Shown here piece after piece: positions 55,675-64,000 of a stretch of 64,000 bases of DNA. The notes under the pieces are model-generated. The model saw nothing but the letters and a program-made list of their open reading frames with translations. It did no database searches and was not told the origin of the DNA. The stretch is taken from positions 1-64,000 of the forward strand of contig JAEZLJ010000086.1 of assembly GCA_023415275.1 (NCBI GenBank). The letters run 5' to 3'. Numbering within the stretch: the stretch's first letter is position 1; each line of letters opens with the position of its first letter. The translations under genes were made by a program, and so were the position numbers. This DNA comes from Bacteroidota bacterium. GTDB lineage: Bacteria > Bacteroidota > Bacteroidia > Chitinophagales > Chitinophagaceae.

Positions 55675-55811
55675 CCAACTTGCAAATGGCAAGCGAACTG
55701 ATAGCATGACAGAAGCTGGTTATTACGTAAATCCTTTACAATGGAATGGAAAAGAAAGAGAATGAGGAAGGGGATTGCCATCAAACAAGCATTTCTTCGG
55801 TAATTTGAAGT

Positions 55812-57077
55812 ATGAATGCAACACCTTTGGCTGAACGCATGAGGCCCCGGCAACTTGACGACCTGGTAGGTCAGGAACACCTGACCGGCAAAGGCAGTAT
55901 TTTAAGAACAGCCATAGAGCACGGAAAGATACCTTCTATGATCCTTTGGGGGCCTCCGGGAACGGGCAAAACTACTATTGCTCATATCATTGCCAATACC
56001 CTTAATGTACCCTACATCCAGCTCAGCGCCATTAGTTCGGGGGTAAAGGATGTGAGGGATGCCATAGCACAGGCAAAACTGAGTTCCGGCACAATACTAT
56101 TCATTGACGAGATACACCGTTTCAATAAAGGGCAACAGGATGCACTGTTGGGCGCTGTGGAGAAAGGAACCATCACACTGATAGGCGCCACCACGGAAAA
56201 CCCGTCTTTTGAAGTGAACAGCGCCTTGCTTAGTCGCTGCCAGGTGTATGTACTGAAGCCTTTGGGTGAGGATGACCTGAATGCGCTTTTAAAAGAAGCC
56301 ATAGCTAAAGATGAATGGCTGAAAACAAAACAGGTGGACCTGCAGGAAACAGAGGCCCTGCTGACCATATCAGGAGGAGATGCCCGTAAGCTGCTGAACC
56401 TACTGGAACTGGTAGTGGATGCTTTGTCGGGACAGAAAAAGATTGTGATCACCGACGAACAAGTAATGAACATTGCGCAGCAAAGAATCGCCCTTTATGA
56501 TAAAAGTGGTGAGCAGCATTATGATATCATTTCTGCCTTCATCAAATCTATGAGGGGCTCAGATCCTAATGGAGCCATATACTGGCTGGCGCGCATGATT
56601 GAAGGCGGTGAAGATGTGAAGTTCATTGCCAGGCGCATGGTCATCTTTGCCAGCGAGGATATAGGCAATGCCAATCCTACGGCTATAGTCCTGGCTAACT
56701 CCTGTTTTGAAGCAGTGAATAAGATAGGGTATCCTGAGTCAAGGATCATCCTGGCGCAATGCGCTACCTACCTGGCTTCCTCGCATAAGAGCAATGCCTC
56801 TTACATGGCTATTGAAGAAGCACTGGACAAGGTGCGCAATGAGGGTGACCTGCCAGTGCCACTCCACATCAGGAATGCGCCTACAGGGCTTATGAAGAAA
56901 ATGGGCTATGGAAAGAACTATAAATATGCCCACAGCTTTGAAGGCAATTTTGCTGAACAGGAGTTTCTACCAGATGCATTGAAAGGCACTGTGTTTTATG
57001 ATCCGGGAAATAATCCGCGGGAAGAAGAGCTCCGTAAATTTTTGCGCAACCTATGGAAAGACAAATACAATTATTGA
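55812..57077 (+). CDS. rarA: Replication-associated recombination protein A (AAA ATPase)
   Basis: RarA (MgsA) acts at stalled replication forks and interacts with SSB. The 421-residue protein begins PLAERMRPRQLDDLVGQEHL, has Walker A GPPGTGKTT at 47-55, Walker B LFIDEIHRFNKGQQDAL, sensor 1 GATTENPSFEVNSALLSRC and the C-terminal tetramerisation region (DPNGAIYWLARMIEGGED, FASEDIGNANP). Length is normal. It has an ordinary start at 55812 after the repeat-rich region and no close operon partner. Confidence 0.95.
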   Translation: MNATPLAERMRPRQLDDLVGQEHLTGKGSILRTAIEHGKIPSMILWGPPGTGKTTIAHIIANTLNVPYIQLSAISSGVKDVRDAIAQAKLSSGTILFIDEIHRFNKGQQDALLGAVEKGTITLIGATTENPSFEVNSALLSRCQVYVLKPLGEDDLNALLKEAIAKDEWLKTKQVDLQETEALLTISGGDARKLLNLLELVVDALSGQKKIVITDEQVMNIAQQRIALYDKSGEQHYDIISAFIKSMRGSDPNGAIYWLARMIEGGEDVKFIARRMVIFASEDIGNANPTAIVLANSCFEAVNKIGYPESRIILAQCATYLASSHKSNASYMAIEEALDKVRNEGDLPVPLHIRNAPTGLMKKMGYGKNYKYAHSFEGNFAEQEFLPDALKGTVFYDPGNNPREEELRKFLRNLWKDKYNY

Positions 57078-57131
57078 CCGTAGTTACCCATTATATAATA
57101 GATTAGCAGCTTTCAAATCTTTGATCACCTC

Positions 57132-58487
57132 ATGAAAAAGTCATTATCCTTACTCCTGTTTACCATTATTGCTTCTACACAGGTATCCATTGCACAAACC
57201 ATCATTCACCGCGACCCGGAAATAGAACAAATGGTAAAGGAGATATCTGCTGACAGCCTGAAATCTTACATCATGAAAATGGTAAGCTTTGAAACCAGGA
57301 GTACCCTCAGCACCATCAAGGATAAAAAGAAAGGCATTGGAGCCGCGAGAGAATGGGTAGTAGAGCGATTTAAAGAGTTTGCTGCCGGAAGTAGTGGCCG
57401 CATGACGGCATTTGTAGATACGACCACCATTGCGGCTGATGGCAAGCGTGTGGATGTGCCTACCAACCTTGGCAACGCCATGGCCATATTGAAAGGCACA
57501 GACAGTACTGACAACAGGATATACCTTATCAGCGGGCACCTGGACAGCAGGGTGACTGATGTAATGAACCGGACCAGCCAGGCACCCGGAGCCAATGATG
57601 ATGGCAGCGGGGTGGCAGCCGTGATGGAATGTGCACGCATCATGAGCAAACATAGTTTTCCTGCTACTATCATTTTTGTGGCAGTGAGCGGCGAGGAGCA
57701 GGGCTTATTAGGATCAGGATATTTAGCCGATAAGGCAAGGAAGGAGAACTGGAATATTGATGCCATGTTGAACAATGATATTGTGGGCAGCAATAACAGC
57801 AATGAGACTAACATCATTGAGAATACAAAGCTGCGCGTGTTCAGTGAAGCCTTTGCTACCACCGATACAGGAAGGATTGCCCAGAACATACGCAACATGG
57901 GTTTGGAAAATGATGGAAAGGCACGCCAGTTGGCCCGATATGTAAAAGAAACCGGCGAACGCTATGTGGACAACCTGCAGGTAGTGATGATCTACCGCAA
58001 CGACCGGTTTCTTCGTGGCGGCGATCATTCTCCATTTGTGCAGAAAGGATTTGCCGCGGTGCGACTGACTGAAATGAATGAGAATTACAATCACCAGCAC
58101 CAGGACCTGCGCACAGAAAAAGGCATCATTTATGGAGATCTGCCGCAGTTCATGGACTTTGAATACCTGAGAAAAAATACTGGAGTTAATCTATCTACTT
58201 TGGCCAACCTGGCAAAAGCACCTTCTATGCCGCAGGAAGTAAAAGTGGATGTTCGCAACCTTACCAACTCCACTACCCTAAGCTGGAAGGCTCCTAAATC
58301 AGGACAAGCCAAAGGCTATTATATTTTAATGCGGGAGACCACTTCCCCTGTATGGCAAAAGAAGATCTATACAGAAGCTTCAACAGCCACCTTACCCTAT
58401 TCAAAAGACAATTATTTCTTTGCTGTGCAATCAGTAAGTGACAGCGGTAATGAAAGCCTGCCTGTTGTTCCGGGTGTTGGTCGTTAA
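57132..58487 (+). CDS. Secreted M28-family zinc metallopeptidase
   Basis: The 451-residue protein has a signal peptide (1-21) and an M28 catalytic domain with candidate zinc ligands and catalytic acid in order: SGHLDSR, GANDDGSGVA, VSGEEQGLLGS, LNNDIVGS and a His-rich ENYNHQHQDL. M28 members are aminopeptidases or carboxypeptidases. Residues of about 370-450 form a fibronectin-III-like domain (TLSWKAPKSGQAKGYYIL). It likely acts in the periplasm or outside; no T9SS tail is present. The acetyltransferase gene follows after nine bases. Confidence 0.9.
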   Translation: MKKSLSLLLFTIIASTQVSIAQTIIHRDPEIEQMVKEISADSLKSYIMKMVSFETRSTLSTIKDKKKGIGAAREWVVERFKEFAAGSSGRMTAFVDTTTIAADGKRVDVPTNLGNAMAILKGTDSTDNRIYLISGHLDSRVTDVMNRTSQAPGANDDGSGVAAVMECARIMSKHSFPATIIFVAVSGEEQGLLGSGYLADKARKENWNIDAMLNNDIVGSNNSNETNIIENTKLRVFSEAFATTDTGRIAQNIRNMGLENDGKARQLARYVKETGERYVDNLQVVMIYRNDRFLRGGDHSPFVQKGFAAVRLTEMNENYNHQHQDLRTEKGIIYGDLPQFMDFEYLRKNTGVNLSTLANLAKAPSMPQEVKVDVRNLTNSTTLSWKAPKSGQAKGYYILMRETTSPVWQKKIYTEASTATLPYSKDNYFFAVQSVSDSGNESLPVVPGVGR

Positions 58488-58496
58488 ATTTGCGAC

Positions 58497-58943
58497 ATGT
58501 CAACACAATGGTTGCTGAAAAAATTTGAAGCATTAACTCCTTTTGAACTATACGCCATATTGCAGCTACGCAACGAAGTATTTGTAGTAGAACAAAACTG
58601 CGTGTTCCAGGATGCAGATGATAAGGACCAGGCCTCCTGGCACCTGATGGGTATGCAGGAAAACAAACTGTCGGCTTACACCCGGCTGGTGCCCCCTGGT
58701 GTGAGCTATGCAGAACCTTCCATTGGCCGGGTGGTTACCTCGCCTCAGGTGCGTGGCACCGGAATTGGCAAAGAGCTGATGCAGCATTCCATTGATGAAT
58801 GTTACCGCCTCTTTGGCAAGCAACCGATAAAGATCGGGGCGCAGTTTTACCTGAAACAATTCTATGGCTCATTAGGCTTCGAACAGGTAAGTGATATTTA
58901 CCTGGAAGATGGGATTGAACACATCTATATGATCAAACCATAA
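58497..58943 (+). CDS. GNAT-family N-acetyltransferase, ElaA type
   Basis: The 148-residue protein shows the ElaA-family opening ELYAILQLRNEVFVVEQNC and the GNAT acetyl-CoA-binding region SIGRVVTSPQVRGTGIGKEL (V-x-x-x-x-R-G-x-G-I-G). A C-terminal strand with FYGSLGFEQVSDIYLEDGI follows. The substrate of ElaA-type acetyltransferases is not established. It lies nine bases after the peptidase gene and is probably co-transcribed. Confidence 0.9.
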   Translation: MSTQWLLKKFEALTPFELYAILQLRNEVFVVEQNCVFQDADDKDQASWHLMGMQENKLSAYTRLVPPGVSYAEPSIGRVVTSPQVRGTGIGKELMQHSIDECYRLFGKQPIKIGAQFYLKQFYGSLGFEQVSDIYLEDGIEHIYMIKP

Positions 58944-59300
58944 ATAATTCATCATATAAATTCAGAGACACCTTTTGTTTAAAATGAGGTTTCCATCTAA
59001 ACTGGCTTGCTAAATTGTAATCATCCTTCTTAACCCTTTTACACAGGTTAATAAACTAAAGGAATTTGAACAGCGTTCGCTATAGTGCTTATTTTGATGA
59101 ATGTGAATAATGACTGCAAAACCCGTGATTTACCTGTAAAATAGATAATCTACTTAAGATTCATTAGTAGTTCTACTATCGGCCTTTAGGGTTTCCTCTT
59201 GATTATTGAAATTTCTTTACTATAGGCTTGTACATTATAATCCATGTACATACTTTAGCCAAGATATCCAAATCCTTGTTAAAACCAAAAACCCAATTCT
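58944..59300. other. Intergenic region with a candidate promoter
   Basis: AT-rich and without a credible gene. No strong terminator hairpin was found after 58943. The only structured signal is the promoter-like pair at 59228-59258 serving the next gene. Confidence 0.5.
59228..59258 (+). promoter_or_regulatory. Candidate promoter of the PorG-like gene
   Basis: TTG (59228-59230), a 20-base spacer and TACTTTAG (59251-59258), one mismatch to TAnnTTTG, 42 bases before the ATG. Confidence 0.45.
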
Positions 59301-60284
59301 ATGAGAACAAATGTACCAGGCGTACGTACACTAGTACTCATTCTCGCGTTAACCCTTTCTACCTTACGAAGTTTCTCCCAATCCATATCTACCGGTAACG
59401 GTAAAGTTGAAATAGGCTTAGGAATAGGCCCATTGGTATTCCTGGGAGACCTTGGTGGCAACTATGGAAAAGGAACCCGGTTTGTGAAAGATCTGAACTT
59501 CTCTACCATCAATTTGGCCAAAGGCATATTTGTTAATATATATCCTACCGAATGGTTAGGTTTTCGTGTAGCCGTGAACCAGGGCCGCCTGGAAGGCTAT
59601 GACAGCGTGATACATAACAAGGGTGGCGATGAATACTTCAGGGAAAAACGTAACCTGCAGTTTCAATCACCGTTGTTTGAAGCTTACGGAGCACTGGAAT
59701 TTTATCCTACTGTATTCATAGAGCAATACGATGGACTGCAAGGTAAGTTACGCCCTTATGGAGTGATAGGCTTTGGAGCTTTCAAATTCAACCCTAAAGG
59801 AAAATATTACGATCCATTTGGCAGGGCTACCTGGGTAGACCTGAAGCCATTGAGGCTGGAAGGCCAGGGAATGGCTGAATATCCAGACAGGAAGGAATAC
59901 AAGCTTTGGTCATGGGAGGTTCCGATTGGAGCAGGTGTAAAATACTATGTAAAGGAAAACTTCTATGTAGGTCTTGAGCTTATGCATCGCAAATCATTTA
60001 CGGATTATGTGGATGATGTAAGTACAACCTATATTGACAACGCCTTGTTTGCCAATTATCTATCACCTGAGCAGGCAGCTATGGCGAACCAGTTGTATTT
60101 CCGCGAAGGATTTAAGCCAGGAGGATCCTCTAACCGTGTGCCACCCGATGGTGAACAGCGTGGTAACCCCAAACAAAATGACAGCTTCTTTTCCACCATA
60201 TTAAAGTTAGGCTGGAGATTGAATGATTCTAATTCTCCTAATGGAAGAGCAGCCCGCCAAATGCGTTGTCCTTCATTTTATTAA
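59301..60284 (+). CDS. PorG-like outer-membrane beta-barrel protein
   Basis: The 327-residue product has a signal peptide (about 1-27, ending STLRSFSQ) and a barrel pattern: EIGLGIGPLVFLGDLGGNYG, NIYPTEWLGFRVAVNQGRLE, RPYGVIGFGAFKFNPKG, then YYVKENFYVGLELMHRKSFT and TDYVDDVSTTYID. The FLGDLGGN opening and DYVDDVSTTY stretch resemble PorG/DUF6089-type barrels linked to the T9SS, but this version carries a longer tail (about 300-327), and assignment to PorG itself is uncertain. It is followed after 10 bases by a small T9SS-sorting-domain protein. Confidence 0.65.
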   Translation: MRTNVPGVRTLVLILALTLSTLRSFSQSISTGNGKVEIGLGIGPLVFLGDLGGNYGKGTRFVKDLNFSTINLAKGIFVNIYPTEWLGFRVAVNQGRLEGYDSVIHNKGGDEYFREKRNLQFQSPLFEAYGALEFYPTVFIEQYDGLQGKLRPYGVIGFGAFKFNPKGKYYDPFGRATWVDLKPLRLEGQGMAEYPDRKEYKLWSWEVPIGAGVKYYVKENFYVGLELMHRKSFTDYVDDVSTTYIDNALFANYLSPEQAAMANQLYFREGFKPGGSSNRVPPDGEQRGNPKQNDSFFSTILKLGWRLNDSNSPNGRAARQMRCPSFY

Positions 60285-60294
60285 TACTGTGAAC

Positions 60295-60660
60295 ATGAAA
60301 AATAAACTAATAATAACTGCTTTACTTTTTGTTTGTTTTTCGGCAGCCAATGCCCAGGCAAGCAATTATGCTTACAACCTTAGCTCAACCAACGAAAGCA
60401 AGGCCAAGGACATTGACAGGAAAAATAACTCGGTCAGCATTAGTCCCAATCCCAGCTACACCGGCGATATCAGTGTGACATCCAAATCAGAACAGGTATT
60501 ACACTTTTACATCTTTGACCTGGAAGGAACATTGATCTACCAGACTGTGTTAAAGACGAAAGAAAAGAAGGCCATTAACAGCCTGAATAAAGGCACCTAC
60601 ATGTTCAATGTATTTGCCAATGATGAAAGCATTGAAGAAGGTAAATTAATAATCAAATAA
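60295..60660 (+). CDS. Small secreted protein consisting mainly of a T9SS type A sorting domain
   Basis: From the ATG at 60295 the product is 121 residues: a signal peptide (MKNKLIITALLFVCFSAANA), about 25 residues of Asn/Ser/Lys-rich linker, then a C-terminal secretion domain of about 74 residues (VSISPNPSYTGDISV, FYIFDLEGTLIYQTVL, LNKGTYMFNVFANDE, GKLIIK). The sorting domain, normally a tail on a large cargo, makes up most of the mature protein. Upstream in-frame codons from 60223 overlap the barrel gene and lack a signal peptide. It is probably co-transcribed with the barrel 10 bases upstream. Confidence 0.8.
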   Translation: MKNKLIITALLFVCFSAANAQASNYAYNLSSTNESKAKDIDRKNNSVSISPNPSYTGDISVTSKSEQVLHFYIFDLEGTLIYQTVLKTKEKKAINSLNKGTYMFNVFANDESIEEGKLIIK

Positions 60661-61064
60661 AAACATTTCCAATAAGTGGCAGAGAGCTTAATAAAATGCA
60701 ATATCGGTTGATGAAACCTAATCCGTTCCCTATATTCGTACGCTAAATTTTATTAATTACTTTCTGCCCTCCTTATTGGATCTTATTTCTCCCTTGAGTT
60801 CTTTTCATTGCCATAACTAAAAGCCCATACAAGCAGGGGGCTTGGTAAAATCTTATATCCGGATGAAAAAGCCAGAAAGGTTGCTTCAAAAGATTTGCTT
60901 AAATACCCTCTGCTGTATCATGGCTTCACAGCGGTTATTCTTTATAGTTAGAAAGACTGCTTATTCCTTCAGATAGCCACTTTTAATCCATGCCTGGCAA
61001 TACAGCATCGGAGGCAGGCACATTATAGTTTCAAATACCTGGCTACGCCCACTTATAGAAGTAC
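60661..61064. other. Intergenic region with an orphan promoter-like element
   Basis: No gene is supported. A promoter-like pair lies at 60708-60738, weak hairpins at 60821-60843 and 60991-61020, and a 37-codon ATG frame at 60863-60976 with no supporting features. The minus-strand uvrA ends at 61065 without a clear terminator. Confidence 0.5.
60708..60738 (+). promoter_or_regulatory. Orphan promoter-like element
   Basis: TTG (60708-60710), a 20-base spacer and TATATTCG (60731-60738), one mismatch to TAnnTTTG, with no gene downstream on that strand before the 3' end of uvrA. It could drive a small RNA or be a chance match. Confidence 0.35.
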
Positions 61065-63953
61065 CTATTTCAACTCTTCTTTCAGGAATTTGGCCGTATG
61101 GCTTTGTTTTACTTTCACCAGGTCTTCTGGCTTGCCTTCAAATAAAACCAGTCCCCCGCCTTCGCCACCTTCAGGACCAATATCAATAATATGGTCAGCC
61201 ACTTTGATCACATCCATATTATGCTCTATCACCAGCACCGTATTTCCTCTATCCACCAGTTTATTCAATACTTCCAGCAAATGATGTATGTCCTCGAAGT
61301 GCAGGCCCGTAGTTGGCTCGTCAAGAATATAAAAGGTTTTACCTGTATCCCGCTTGGCCAGTTCAGTAGCCAGCTTTACCCGCTGGGCTTCTCCTCCACT
61401 CAGTGTGACCGCTGACTGTCCCAGTGTGATGTATCCAAGGCCTACATCCTCCAGCACTTTGATCTTGCGGTAGATAAAGGGCACGGCCGCGAAAAATTCA
61501 ACCGCTTCTTCCACAGTCATATCCAGCACATCTGCAATGGACTTCCCTTTATAGCGTATCTCGAGCGTTTCTCTGTTGTATCTTTTTCCATTGCACTTTT
61601 CGCAATGCACATATACATCGGGCAGGAAGTTCATTTCTATGGTACGCAATCCACTGCCCTCGCACACTTCACAACGGCCGCTTTTTACATTGAAAGAAAA
61701 ACGGCCTGCATTATAGCCACGTATCTTGGCTTCAGGTATAGAAGCGAACAAGGTCCTGATCTCAGTAAAGAAGCCGCAATAGGTAGCAGGATTACTCCTG
61801 GGCGTGCGTCCGATTGGCGACTGGTCTATCTCGATCACCTTGTCAATATTTTCCAGGCCTGTGATCTTTTTATAGCCCAGTGCATTGAACTTGGAATTGT
61901 AACAATACTGGGATAATAGTGGATAAAGCGTTTCGTTGATCAATGTGGATTTACCACTTCCACTTACCCCGGACACCACGATCATTTTACCTAATGGAAA
62001 CTTTACCGAAACATTTTTCAGGTTGTTTCCAATGGCGCCTTTTATTTCAATGCATTTACCATTACCCTTTCTTCTTTCAGCAGGCACGGCTATCTCTCTT
62101 TCACCATTCAGGAAATGGGCCGTCAAAGTGTCCTGTTTCAACACAGCCTTGGGTGTGCCCTGAGCCATAATGCGGCCACCATGAAAACCGGCCTTAGGTC
62201 CCACATCGATCAAATGGTCGGCAGCCAGCATAATGTCCTTATCGTGTTCCACCACTATCACACTATTTCCTATATCCCGCAGGTTTTGAAGAGCAGTGAT
62301 CAGCCGGTGGTTATCGCGCTGGTGCAAACCAATGGAAGGTTCATCCAAAACATAGGTAATACCCTGGAGCTGTGAACCTATTTGGGTAGCCAGGCGAATA
62401 CGTTGAGACTCTCCCCCACTTAAGGTGCGTGTAGGTCGGTTGAGCGATAAATAGGTAAGACCAACATCCAGCAGGAACTGCAAGCGCTCCCTGATCTCTT
62501 TAATGATCTCTTTGGCAATGATGTTTTGCTTGCTGCTTAGCCTTGATTCGATTCCATCAAACCATTGGTGCAACTGCACCAGGTCTTTATTACTTAATTC
62601 TGCAATATTCTTTTCATCTACCTTGAACCAAAGGCTTTCCTTTTTCAATCTTGTGCCACCACAGGTGCCGCAGGTGGTCAAAACCATAAAGGCCTCGGCC
62701 CATCTCTGGATGGCCTCACTGGTGCTTGTAGCGAACCAACGCTTTACCTGGTTCACCACTCCTTCAAAATCCCCGCTATATACGTTACCTTCTATCTGTT
62801 CATCATCGAATTGCAATTCCTCACCGGTAATGCCATCCTCTTTACCATACAACACCAGGTTGAGTGCTTTTTCAGGAAGATCTTTAATGGGCTTGTCCAG
62901 GCTGAATTTATTCTTACGTGAAAGCGTTTGTACCTGCCTGAAAATGTAAGCTTCGCGTTCTCCTCCTAATGGAGCAATACCACCTTCATTGATGCTTAAA
63001 TTCTCATCGGGAATTATAGCATTCATATCTACGGTATATACCTGGCCTAACCCTTTACAGGTAGGACATGCACCATAGGGTGAGTTGAAAGAAAAAGAAT
63101 TAGGTGAGGGTTCTTCGTAACTGATGCCTGTATCCTCGCACATCAACTGGCGGCTATAAGCAGCTTCTCCATATTTAGAGAGTGATGACTTCTGGCCTTC
63201 AGCTTCATACATTACAAACATCAGGTCCTTACCCAGGCGCAACGAATCCTGAACGCTTTGGCTGATGCGCGTTCGCATGTCTTTGGTTACTTTCATACGA
63301 TCCACAACCAACTCGATGTCATGAATCTTGTAACGGTCCACCTGCATCTTGGGCGTAAGATCTTTTACTTCACCATCAATCCTTACTTTCAAATACCCTT
63401 TCTTTCTTACCTCTTCAAACAGTTCGCGGTAGTGACCTTTGCGGCCTCTTACCAACGGCGCAAGCAGCGTAATTTTATAACCATCAAATCTTTTGAAAAT
63501 ATTGTTCACTATCTCGTCTTCACTCCATCGAACCATTTTCTTCCCTGTGTTATAGGAATAGGCATCACTGGCCCTGGCAAACAACAGGCGGAGGAAATCA
63601 TATACTTCAGTAACCGTACCCACTGTGGATCGGGGGTTCTTGTTGGTGGTCTTTTGCTCTATGGAAATGACGGGTGATAAACCTGTGATCTTATCAACAT
63701 CGGGTCTCTCCATCTCTCCTATGAACTGGCGTGCATAGGCACCAAAAGTTTCCATATACCTACGCTGGCCTTCAGCATAAATGGTATCAAAGGCAAGGGA
63801 GGATTTACCACTGCCACTGATGCCGGTGATCACCACCAGCTTATTTTTAGGAATAGCGATATCTACATTCTTCAGGTTGTGTTCTTTTGCACCAAATACT
63901 TCTATAAACTCTTCAGGCGCATCTGCACCTCCAGGCGACAATTTATTTTTCAT
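61065..63953 (-). CDS. uvrA: Excinuclease ABC subunit A
   Basis: UvrA finds DNA lesions and loads UvrB in nucleotide excision repair. The 962-residue protein has two ABC ATPase modules: Walker A GISGSGKSSLAFDTIY and GVSGSGKSTLINETLY, signatures LSGGESQRIRLATQIG and LSGGEAQRVKLATELAK. Its zinc-binding CXXC pairs are CPTCKGLG with CGTCGGTR, and CEVCEGSG with CEKCNGKR. Length is normal and the frame intact. A minus-strand TATCTTCG lies 24 bases before the start codon. Confidence 0.97.
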   Translation of the reverse strand: MKNKLSPGGADAPEEFIEVFGAKEHNLKNVDIAIPKNKLVVITGISGSGKSSLAFDTIYAEGQRRYMETFGAYARQFIGEMERPDVDKITGLSPVISIEQKTTNKNPRSTVGTVTEVYDFLRLLFARASDAYSYNTGKKMVRWSEDEIVNNIFKRFDGYKITLLAPLVRGRKGHYRELFEEVRKKGYLKVRIDGEVKDLTPKMQVDRYKIHDIELVVDRMKVTKDMRTRISQSVQDSLRLGKDLMFVMYEAEGQKSSLSKYGEAAYSRQLMCEDTGISYEEPSPNSFSFNSPYGACPTCKGLGQVYTVDMNAIIPDENLSINEGGIAPLGGEREAYIFRQVQTLSRKNKFSLDKPIKDLPEKALNLVLYGKEDGITGEELQFDDEQIEGNVYSGDFEGVVNQVKRWFATSTSEAIQRWAEAFMVLTTCGTCGGTRLKKESLWFKVDEKNIAELSNKDLVQLHQWFDGIESRLSSKQNIIAKEIIKEIRERLQFLLDVGLTYLSLNRPTRTLSGGESQRIRLATQIGSQLQGITYVLDEPSIGLHQRDNHRLITALQNLRDIGNSVIVVEHDKDIMLAADHLIDVGPKAGFHGGRIMAQGTPKAVLKQDTLTAHFLNGEREIAVPAERRKGNGKCIEIKGAIGNNLKNVSVKFPLGKMIVVSGVSGSGKSTLINETLYPLLSQYCYNSKFNALGYKKITGLENIDKVIEIDQSPIGRTPRSNPATYCGFFTEIRTLFASIPEAKIRGYNAGRFSFNVKSGRCEVCEGSGLRTIEMNFLPDVYVHCEKCNGKRYNRETLEIRYKGKSIADVLDMTVEEAVEFFAAVPFIYRKIKVLEDVGLGYITLGQSAVTLSGGEAQRVKLATELAKRDTGKTFYILDEPTTGLHFEDIHHLLEVLNKLVDRGNTVLVIEHNMDVIKVADHIIDIGPEGGEGGGLVLFEGKPEDLVKVKQSHTAKFLKEELK

Positions 63954-63977
63954 AATGTAAGCTCCACAGCTAAAAAG

Positions 63978-63985
63978 CGAAGATA
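63978..63985 (-). promoter_or_regulatory. uvrA -7 box
   Basis: TATCTTCG on the minus strand, one mismatch to TAnnTTTG, 24 bases before the uvrA ATG; the -33 region falls at the window edge and cannot be judged. No LexA-type palindrome is visible in the remaining bases. Confidence 0.45.
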
Positions 63986-64000
63986 CGCAGCCCTTTTATT

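Larger units (their letters stand above)
54903..55811. other. Gene-free 0.9-kb stretch with several short tandem arrays
   Basis: No supported gene. From left to right it holds A/G-rich low complexity (54901-54970, with AAAATGT twice in tandem), about 380 bases of ordinary AT-rich sequence, a 10-base-unit array, an 8-base-unit array, a pyrimidine-rich stretch, a perfect hairpin and an 11-base-unit array before rarA. A 44-codon open frame without a start (55180-55314, minus) is the only trace of possible former coding. Confidence 0.65.

Noticed and set aside
55620..55880. Minus-strand open frame of 86 codons upstream of rarA
   Set aside because: It overlaps the rarA start and the 11-base array, and its translation has no recognisable features.
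60863..60976. Plus-strand 37-codon frame with an ATG
   Set aside because: No signal peptide, domain or promoter at a sensible distance; such short frames are expected by chance.

Overview
The window reads as chromosomal DNA of a Bacteroidota bacterium, most likely family Chitinophagaceae; the genus cannot be fixed from sequence alone. The grounds are SusC/SusD pairs, a full-length SprA (type IX secretion translocon), proteins with type IX (T9SS) sorting domains, a PorE-like OmpA protein, a DUF4105/Lnb_N protein, and promoters of the Bacteroidota TAnnTTTG type, some only 3-5 bases before the ATG. Gene density is high. I see no rRNA, tRNA, CRISPR array, prophage or intact insertion sequence.

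Layout. 1-6.3 kb (minus strand): a nutrient-uptake operon susC-susD-BT_2262-like lipoprotein-lipid-binding-like lipoprotein ending in a hairpin terminator, followed by the start of a second, closely related susC cut by the window edge. 6.4-9.3 kb (minus): an outer-membrane barrel preceded by helix-hairpin-helix motifs and a PorV/FadL-like barrel, translationally overlapped. 9.4-15.8 kb (plus): folD, queE, a PorE-like TPR/propeller/OmpA protein, dprA and guaB. 15.8-17.1 kb (minus): a DUF2339 membrane protein. 17.2-23.2 kb (plus): a tightly packed Lnb-like protein, alpha/beta hydrolase and PKD/T9SS-type-B surface protein, then a YdfG-type dehydrogenase and a small secreted protein. 23.3-31.1 kb (minus): sprA behind ruvA. 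31.3-33.3 kb (plus): fabH and sucD. 33.3-36 kb: a repeat island, an unidentified outer-membrane protein and a DUF4476 protein. 36.1-47.7 kb (plus): a 2041-residue alpha-2-macroglobulin, an FAD oxidoreductase, a small membrane protein, a membrane-anchored MutS-family ATPase and aspS. 47.7-54.9 kb: a probable surface-glycan locus with two divergently transcribed paralogous glycosyltransferases, two methyltransferase-like proteins and an MsbA-type ABC exporter, then a small membrane protein and a lipoprotein esterase. 54.9-55.8 kb: a gene-free stretch built from several unrelated short tandem arrays and a perfect 15-bp hairpin. 55.8-64 kb: rarA, an M28 peptidase, an ElaA-type acetyltransferase, a PorG-like barrel, a protein that is almost only a T9SS sorting domain, and uvrA.

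The unifying theme is the cell envelope: SprA with PorE-, PorV- and PorG-like proteins, T9SS cargo, SusCD uptake, possible lipoprotein N-acylation, a periplasmic alpha-2-macroglobulin and glycan synthesis, interspersed with housekeeping genes (folD, guaB, fabH, sucD, aspS, uvrA, ruvA, rarA). The most unusual observations are a SusC-like signature inside the presumed bait region of the alpha-2-macroglobulin, the short-period repeat islands, the probable leaderless promoters, the HhH-barrel protein and the CTD-only T9SS protein.
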